Origin: Collinsella sp.
Lineage (GTDB): Bacteria; Actinomycetota; Coriobacteriia; Coriobacteriales; Coriobacteriaceae
Direction: 5' to 3'
Assembly: GCA_022745215.1 (NCBI GenBank)
Contig: JAIIWC010000061.1
Span: 1 to 10,373, forward strand
DNA: 10,373 nucleotides
Below, piece after piece: positions 6,098 through 10,373 of this stretch. The position numbers and the translations under genes are program-made. Numbering within the stretch: position 1 is the stretch's first letter; each line of letters starts with the position of its first letter. The notes beneath the pieces were generated by a model. The model did not search any database. It saw nothing but the letters and a program-made list of their open reading frames with translations, and was not told where the DNA came from.

Positions 6098-6808
6098 CTA
6101 CTCCTCGGGCAGGATATGAAAACCAAGCGCCTGAATGTCGCGGGCAAAGCCCTTGACCGTATCAAGCGAGTACTCAAGCAAATCTTTCCCGAAATTCTTG
6201 CGCTTGGCAAGAAGGGCATTGGGGACCGTAATGATCTGGCAGCCAACGGACTCCGCCTGGAAGATATTGAGGACCTCGCGCGTAGACGCCCAGAGAACCT
6301 CGGCAGCAGGCTTAACGGCAGCCTTCTTTACGGACTCCGCCATGAGGGGCAGCGGATCGACGCCGGTATCGGCAATGCGACCGGCAAAGATGGACAGAAT
6401 AGAGGGGGTCTCAGCAGAGACGGCATCGACAAACTCGTCGACCTGCTCGGGCGTGAAGATAGTGGTGACATTCACCTTGATGCCGTCGGCAGAAAGGCGC
6501 TTGACCAGCGCGGCAGTGGACTCGCCCTTGGTGTTGAGCGCCGGGATCTTAACGTAGACGTTGTCTGCCCAGGTTGCGATCTCGCGAGCCTCGGCTTCCA
6601 TACCCGCCTCGTCGTCGGCGAATACCTCAAAAGAGACCGACACATCAGTAATGTGCTCAAGAACCGTCTTGGCAAAAGCGCGGTAGTCGGTCACGCCGCC
6701 GGCCTTCATAAGGGAAGGATTGGTCGTGAAGCCCTGAACGTTGCCATTATCATGCATGTCAAGCATGCCCTCGAGGTTAGCGCCGTCGGCAAACACCTTG
6801 ATCGCCAT
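6098..6808 (-). CDS. Transaldolase-family protein (TAL/FSA type), copy 2
   Basis: 236-residue enzyme and first gene of the PTS operon. It has the same landmarks as copy 1: Asp8, TTNPS (28-32), Lys87 in VKIP, Phe141 and Arg144 in IFAGRIADTG, and WASTRE. By eye about 44 of 234 aligned residues differ from copy 1, with no gaps, plus two extra glutamates at the C terminus. The start at 6808 has AAAGGA six bases upstream; an in-frame ATG at 6865 would add 19 residues reaching into the operator region. Its position ahead of the IIA, IIB and IIC genes suggests that the imported sugar phosphate, or a product of it, is its substrate. The likely reaction is dihydroxyacetone transfer between ketose phosphates such as fructose 6-phosphate or sedoheptulose 7-phosphate; family membership is secure, the substrate is not. 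Confidence 0.94.
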   Translation of the reverse strand: MAIKVFADGANLEGMLDMHDNGNVQGFTTNPSLMKAGGVTDYRAFAKTVLEHITDVSVSFEVFADDEAGMEAEAREIATWADNVYVKIPALNTKGESTAALVKRLSADGIKVNVTTIFTPEQVDEFVDAVSAETPSILSIFAGRIADTGVDPLPLMAESVKKAAVKPAAEVLWASTREVLNIFQAESVGCQIITVPNALLAKRKNFGKDLLEYSLDTVKGFARDIQALGFHILPEE

Positions 6809-6836
6809 GTTCGGTCCTTTCTCATCTAACACTATT

Positions 6837-6913
6837 GCTATCGAAAGCCTTCTTCTTTGTTTCAAAAGCTTTTCGGTTTTCTTTTATAAACCATTTCAAA
6901 AGCTATCGAAAGC
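6837..6913. promoter_or_regulatory. Repeated operator-like motifs upstream of the PTS operon
   Basis: GCTATCGAAAGC occurs exactly twice, at 6837-6848 and 6902-6913. TTTCAAAAGCT occurs exactly twice, at 6860-6870 and 6894-6904. GCTTTTCG at 6868-6875 is an inverted relative. The shared core is CGAAAGC or CAAAAGC. DeoR-family repressors often bind several spaced repeats of a short site, and the adjacent divergent DeoR gene is the natural candidate for binding here. The repeats are seen directly; the protein partner is inferred. Confidence 0.55.
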
Positions 6914-6924
6914 TCAATTGTCAA
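6896..6924 (-). promoter_or_regulatory. Candidate promoter of the PTS operon
   Basis: A perfect TTGACA -35 hexamer lies on the minus strand at 6924-6919. At the standard 17-base spacing the -10 position reads TTTTGA (6901-6896), which is weak; a better-looking TATAAA (6888-6883) is too far from this -35. One GCTATCGAAAGC copy falls exactly in the 17-base spacer, a position suited to repression. The -35 is convincing, the -10 uncertain. Confidence 0.4.
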
Positions 6925-7078
6925 CTTTCCGTGAACGGTCGAATATCGGGCGTGAACGTACTTCTTTTGGGCGGCACCTTCAGAATGAGACTCTTTATAG
7001 CCCGTTTACGTGCGAACTATCTGCTACGCATGCATTTGTGACATGCTATTCCGTTCTTTTGATTCATTCGAATTTGCC

Positions 7079-7119
7079 TTGTTCTTTTCATATCGATACG
7101 TTATATTTCGATTACGAAA
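7079..7119 (+). promoter_or_regulatory. Candidate promoter and self-operator of the DeoR gene
   Basis: TTGTTC (7079-7084) and TATATT (7102-7107) are 17 bases apart and give a predicted start near 7113, about 30 bases before the ribosome binding site. The palindrome TTTCG-4-CGAAA (7106-7119) overlaps the -10 and the predicted start point, where a bound repressor would block transcription. Its CGAAAG half resembles the repeats on the operon side, suggesting that the same regulator controls both directions. Confidence 0.45.
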
Positions 7120-7156
7120 GGCGCATCTTTTACCTTTTGTTCAAAAGGAGCGGCAT

Positions 7157-7948
7157 ATGGCATCTACTTCAGACCTTTCACCGGCCGAGCGTCAGCGATT
7201 TATCATGAATTGGCTGGCCGAAAAGCCAAATATCTCGGTATCCGACATCGTTCGCCGTTTTTCGGTTTCGGAAGTCACCGCACGACACGACCTCATCTCG
7301 TTGGAATCCGAAGGCAAGCTGCGTCGCGTACGCGGCGGAGCGGTATCGCTTTCTCGCTCCAACGCAATCTCGTATCCCGAGGAGCGCATCAATGTCCAAG
7401 TCGAGGCCAAGGAGGCCATCGCCGCAACCGCAGCAACTCTTGTTGATGATGGCGATGTTCTGGTAATTGATATCGGCACCACAGGCTTTTACTTCGCTAA
7501 GGCCCTCATGGACAAGCGTGAGATCACCATTATCACCGGCGATCTTGCAATCGCGAACTACGCCAGCTTCAATCTCCCCAATGCTTCGGTAGTGCTGCTG
7601 GGCGGCTCCGTGCGCAAGGGCCACCTCTATCTCGCGGGCGCACTAACGCTCGACTGCATGAGCAAACTACATGCCGACAAGGCGTTTGTCAGTGCCGACG
7701 GATTCCACCCCGACCACGGTTTTACCGTCGAGCACGACTTCTCGGCCATGATCAAGCATATGTACCTGACCAACTCAAACCAGGGCTACATGATGGTTGA
7801 CCAGGGAAAGTTCAACAAGACCAGTTTTTATCAGTCCGCGCAGATCGACGACCTCGACGGCATCATCGTTGATGGAGACGACGAGGGCATCATGACGGCG
7901 GCGATTGAGAGCAGTCGCAGTCATCCCAAGCTCTATATTGCAAAATAG
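7157..7948 (+). CDS. DeoR/GlpR-family transcriptional regulator
   Basis: 263-residue DNA-binding repressor typical of sugar-catabolism operons. The N-terminal winged helix-turn-helix spans about residues 9-62, with ISVSDIVRRFSVSEVTARHDLISLE and the wing GKLRRVRGGAV. The C-terminal DeoR sensor domain, which binds sugar phosphates, contains DIGTTGFYFAKAL (105-117), ITIITGDLAIA, VVLLGGSVRKGHLYLAG (145-161) and DKAFVSADGF. The usual family form of the first motif is DxGTT, which is preserved. AAAAGGAG (7143-7150) six bases before the ATG at 7157 decides the start; upstream in-frame extension to 7010 would run through the promoter. It diverges from the PTS operon and most likely represses it and itself, with the imported sugar phosphate or a downstream metabolite as inducer. 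The inducer is not known. Confidence 0.94.
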   Translation: MASTSDLSPAERQRFIMNWLAEKPNISVSDIVRRFSVSEVTARHDLISLESEGKLRRVRGGAVSLSRSNAISYPEERINVQVEAKEAIAATAATLVDDGDVLVIDIGTTGFYFAKALMDKREITIITGDLAIANYASFNLPNASVVLLGGSVRKGHLYLAGALTLDCMSKLHADKAFVSADGFHPDHGFTVEHDFSAMIKHMYLTNSNQGYMMVDQGKFNKTSFYQSAQIDDLDGIIVDGDDEGIMTAAIESSRSHPKLYIAK

Positions 7949-7951
7949 CTC

Positions 7952-7992
7952 AAATGGCCGGGTCGCCCCCACTGCGGGCGACCCGGCCATTT
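7952..7992. terminator. Bidirectional intrinsic terminator
   Basis: AAATGGCCGGGTCGCCC (7952-7968) pairs perfectly over 17 bases with 7976-7992 around a seven-base loop. It begins four bases after the regulator's stop and ends two bases before the HAD gene's stop codon at 7994-7996. A- and T-rich stem ends on both sides suit termination of the two convergent genes. Confidence 0.85.
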
Positions 7993-7993
7993 A

Positions 7994-8821
7994 TTAAATC
8001 AACCCAAAATGTTGCATCGCTGTGACGGTGCCGTCGTGGACGACATCGTCGGTCACGTAGTCGGCGACCGCTTTGACCTCGGGCATGGCGTTGCCCATGG
8101 CTACAGCCGTCTCGACGGCAGCGAGCATGCCCAGGTCGTTGCCCGAATCGCCAAAGCCAAAGGTGCGCGCATTTCCCTCGCGGCCCAGGTACTCCAGCGC
8201 TCGCGCCACGCCCACACCTTTGTCAATGCCCTTGGGGCTCAATTCGCGATTCTGACCACCGGTGTTGCACAGCTCAAACTCGCGATCGATAAAGCCGTCA
8301 TCGTTGGCTACGCGAGCCAGGTCGCACGTGTTAATGCACACCTTGCCTACGCGCAAATGCCCATCGACGCGCATCTGATCAACGCCATGCACCACGCCGG
8401 CGCCTAGCAGAAATGACTGTTCGACACCAACCGGCTCAAGTGAATAGGTGGCACCGTTCGTCTCGAACAACGCCTCGCCGCCCGCCATAGTAATGCGACG
8501 CGCGAGCTCCTCAACAATGTCCTCGTCAAAGCAGTCCTCATGCACCACGCGGCCCTCGACCTCGAGCGTCGCCCCCGCCATGGCAACGATACCCGCCGGG
8601 TTCAGCGCACGCAGGCCATCGGCAATCAGCCACAAGGGGCGACCCGTGCAGATAAATGCCCGGTGACCCGCATTGCGCAGTCGACCAAATGCATCGACAA
8701 CAGCCTTCGACGGATGGACTGCATTGAAGTCCTTGTCGGTCATATCGTCGGGATCGAACGACGTCAGCGTGCCGTCCACGTCAAAAAAGAGCACGGCGGA
8801 TTCGGGGCACGCATCAATCAT
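7994..8821 (-). CDS. Cof-type HAD-IIB family phosphatase
   Basis: 275-residue cytoplasmic haloacid-dehalogenase-superfamily hydrolase, probably a magnesium-dependent sugar-phosphate or nucleotide phosphatase. All four motifs are present: FFDVDGTLT with nucleophile Asp14 and Asp16; FICTGRP with Thr59; SPKGIDKG with Lys197; and GFGDSGNDLGML with Asp225 and Asp229. The stretch between motifs II and III is of the size of the C2 cap in the Cof/YbiV group. The start at 8821 has AAAGGA six bases upstream; an in-frame ATG at 8857 would overlap the divergent promoter. It converges on the DeoR gene and is not part of the PTS operon, so a shared substrate cannot be assumed. Superfamily is secure; the physiological substrate cannot be read from the sequence. 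Confidence 0.92.
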   Translation of the reverse strand: MIDACPESAVLFFDVDGTLTSFDPDDMTDKDFNAVHPSKAVVDAFGRLRNAGHRAFICTGRPLWLIADGLRALNPAGIVAMAGATLEVEGRVVHEDCFDEDIVEELARRITMAGGEALFETNGATYSLEPVGVEQSFLLGAGVVHGVDQMRVDGHLRVGKVCINTCDLARVANDDGFIDREFELCNTGGQNRELSPKGIDKGVGVARALEYLGREGNARTFGFGDSGNDLGMLAAVETAVAMGNAMPEVKAVADYVTDDVVHDGTVTAMQHFGLI

Positions 8822-8857
8822 ATGGGTTCCTTTCGAGGATAAGGGCAAACGAAGCAT

Positions 8858-8871
8858 CCATCATATAATGG
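8858..8871. promoter_or_regulatory. Symmetric shared -10 element for HAD gene and rlmKL
   Basis: CCATCATATAATGG contains a perfect TATAAT (8864-8869) on the plus strand and TATGAT (8866-8861) on the minus strand, and is nearly palindromic. It lies in the 75-base gap between the divergent starts at 8821 and 8897. Neither direction has a good -35 at standard spacing. It could serve as a -10 in both directions. Confidence 0.5.
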
Positions 8872-8896
8872 AGCGACGCAACCAGAGAGGTCACCC

Positions 8897-10373
8897 ATGG
8901 AATTTTACGCAAGCTGCCCCGAGGGCTTTGAGTCCGTACTCGCCGATGAGCTTAAATGCCTCGGGCTTTCGCATGTCCGCCGCCTGAAGGGCCGCGCTAC
9001 GTTTGAGGGCGAGCTCGAAGAAGGCTACCGCGCCTGTCTGTGGTCGCGCCTGGCCAGCCGCGCGTTTGTGGTGCTTGGGCGCTTTGAGGCGCAGGATGCC
9101 GACGAGTTGTACGACGGCGTTTACGACATCGCCTGGGAGAGCATCGTCCGCCCCAGCGCCACCATCGCCATCACCGCCCGCGGCGTGACCGAGCAGCTGC
9201 GCAACACGCGCTTCTCGGCCCTGCGCGCCAAGGACGCATTGTGCGACCGCTTGGCCGAGGCCACGGGCCGTCGTGCCGATGTCGACGCCGCCGACCCCGA
9301 TGTTCACCTACTGCTTTCGCTGCGCCAGCGCCGCGCGAGCATCAGCCTGGACCTTTCGGGCGACCCGCTGTTCAAACGCCTGCCGCCCGCTGCGACCCGT
9401 GCCGGCGAGGGCGCGCACGTGCTGCGCCCCGACTACGCCGCCCTGGTGCTGGCGCAGGTCGGCTGGACCGCGCTATGCGAGCGCGAGCTGACGGCCGACG
9501 ACTACGAAAACGAAGCCCTGCCCACGCTGATCGACGCCTCGTGCGCCGGCGGTGGTCTGCTGCTGGAGGCTGTGAATATTCTGACCGACCGCGCCCCGGG
9601 CGCCGCCCGCGAGCACTGGGGTTTTGAGGGCTGGCAGCTACACGATGCCGCCCTGTGGGAGCAGCTGCTTGCCGAGGCGCGCGAGCGCGAGGTCGCAGCC
9701 CGCGAGCGCCAGGCGCGCATCGTCGCCGTGGACATTGACCCCGCCGCCCGCAAGACTGCCGAGCGTATGGTCAAGTGCGCCGGATACAAGCGCTTTGTCG
9801 ATTTTTGCGCCGCCAAGTCTGCCACCGTGCTGGATCACGCGGGCGCTGTCGCCGGTGCCGCCATCGTCGCGGACACCACCGAAACGCCGCTGTCGCTCAT
9901 GCACGATGCCATGACGCTCATCGGCGAGCTGCGCCGCGCGCCCGAGCTTGCCGCGGCACCGGTCGCCGCGCTCACCCGTGATGGCCTTATGGCCCGCGCG
10001 CTCCACGCCGAGCCCGCGCGCTCCATCGCCGTCATGCCCAACAACGAAGAGGCGACCGTCGAAGTCTGGCCTTCGCTCGACCACGCCGCCGCAGCGTTTG
10101 AGGCCGCGAACAGCGCAAACGCCGAGGGCGAGACCGTGGACGCCGACGACGTCATCAGCGACGAAGCCGCCGACGCCCTCATGCCCGAACCTGCCGCCAT
10201 GCTCGACCTGGGTGACGGCAAGCCGCTGCCCGTGCTCATCCCCGAGTCCGAGCAGTTCGCCAATCGTCTGCGCAAGAACGCCCGCCTGCGTCGCAAGTGG
10301 GCAAAGCGCGAGGGCGTGAGCTGCTACCGCGTCTACGATGCCGACCTGCCCGATTACTCTGCCGCCATCGATC
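8897..10373 (+). CDS. rlmL: RlmKL-type bifunctional 23S rRNA guanine methyltransferase, 3' truncated, degenerate RlmL domain
   Basis: 492 residues are visible and the frame is open at the right edge. In E. coli, RlmKL makes m2G2445 with its N-terminal RlmL half and m7G2069 with its C-terminal RlmK half. The opening FYASCPEGFESVLADELK and a THUMP domain (about 40-155, ending ISLDLSGDPL) fit RlmL, as do RAPGAAREHWGFEGW and IVAVDIDP. The start of the RlmK half is clear: FANRLRKN (454-461) and CYRVYDADLPDY near the edge. However, the SAM glycine motif, normally DPMCGSGT, reads DASCAGGG (213-220), and the catalytic NPPYGER is replaced by ADTTETP (325-331). An Ala/Asp/Glu-rich linker (about 395-445) is longer than in E. 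coli. The N-terminal half may therefore be inactive or binding-only. GAGAGG six bases before the ATG supports this start. The gene diverges from the HAD gene. Confidence 0.88.
   Translation, partial: MEFYASCPEGFESVLADELKCLGLSHVRRLKGRATFEGELEEGYRACLWSRLASRAFVVLGRFEAQDADELYDGVYDIAWESIVRPSATIAITARGVTEQLRNTRFSALRAKDALCDRLAEATGRRADVDAADPDVHLLLSLRQRRASISLDLSGDPLFKRLPPAATRAGEGAHVLRPDYAALVLAQVGWTALCERELTADDYENEALPTLIDASCAGGGLLLEAVNILTDRAPGAAREHWGFEGWQLHDAALWEQLLAEAREREVAARERQARIVAVDIDPAARKTAERMVKCAGYKRFVDFCAAKSATVLDHAGAVAGAAIVADTTETPLSLMHDAMTLIGELRRAPELAAAPVAALTRDGLMARALHAEPARSIAVMPNNEEATVEVWPSLDHAAAAFEAANSANAEGETVDADDVISDEAADALMPEPAAMLDLGDGKPLPVLIPESEQFANRLRKNARLRRKWAKREGVSCYRVYDADLPDYSAAID

Larger units (their letters stand above)
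6809..7156. promoter_or_regulatory. Divergent control region between PTS operon and DeoR regulator
   Basis: These 348 bases contain no gene and are visibly richer in A and T than the flanking coding sequence. They must hold the promoters of both the leftward operon and the rightward regulator. The operon side (6837-6924) has a cluster of CGAAAGC and TTTCAAAAGCT repeats; the regulator side (about 7060-7120) has several TCGA-centred palindromes, including ATTCGAAT (7066-7073), TATCGATA (7091-7098) and TTTCG-4-CGAAA (7106-7119). The middle part, about 6945-7055, has no assignable signal. Confidence 0.6.

Noticed and set aside
7010..7156. 49-residue N-terminal extension of the DeoR regulator
   Set aside because: The extension crosses the predicted promoter, does not resemble the family, and the ATG at 7157 has a strong ribosome binding site.
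1..10373. CRISPR array, tRNA, rRNA, integrase or transposase
   Set aside because: Reading both strands, I found no regularly spaced repeats, no tRNA-like cloverleaf, and no recombinase or transposase motifs.

Overview
The window looks like chromosomal DNA from a high-GC member of the Coriobacteriia, most likely a gut Collinsella or close relative. This is an inference from the GC-rich codon use, the AAAGGA-type ribosome binding sites, the gene content and the short GC-rich intergenic repeats; no marker gene settles the taxonomy. Eight protein genes are supported: two housekeeping RNA-related genes at the edges (tex and rlmKL) and a sugar-uptake locus with its regulator plus a HAD phosphatase between them.

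Layout. 1-270 is a leader and flank with no convincing gene. 271-2418 (+) is tex. 2419-2798 has no gene but holds a 214-bp inverted-repeat element with an internal terminator-like hairpin, then a second long hairpin. 2799-3503 (-) is a transaldolase-family gene transcribed on its own. 3504-3827 separates it from the PTS genes and contains their terminator. Reading leftward on the minus strand, the PTS operon is: a second transaldolase-family gene (6808-6098), enzyme IIA (6088-5642), IIB (5566-5291) and an UlaA/SgaT-type IIC (5219-3828). A DeoR-family regulator (7157-7948, +) diverges from this operon across a 348-bp AT-rich control region. A strong bidirectional terminator separates it from a convergent Cof-type HAD phosphatase (8821-7994, -). 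The HAD gene in turn diverges from rlmKL (8897 to beyond the right edge), probably through a shared symmetric -10 element.

How the genes may work together. The IIA, IIB and IIC proteins form a complete sugar-specific enzyme II that imports and phosphorylates a carbohydrate. Two transaldolase-like enzymes, roughly 80% identical to each other, flank it, so the imported sugar phosphate is probably a ketose phosphate, or becomes one, and is handled by three-carbon (dihydroxyacetone) transfer. The IIC and IIB are of the L-ascorbate family, but none of the ascorbate catabolic genes is visible, so the substrate is unknown. The DeoR regulator probably represses both its own gene and the operon through repeated CGAAAGC-like motifs between them.

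Most notable points: rlmKL keeps a recognisable N-terminal RlmL-like domain that has lost its NPPY catalytic motif and its usual SAM-binding glycine motif; the two transaldolase copies lie in the same orientation around the PTS genes; both transaldolases carry Phe where fructose-6-phosphate aldolase has Tyr; and the inverted-repeat element lies downstream of tex.
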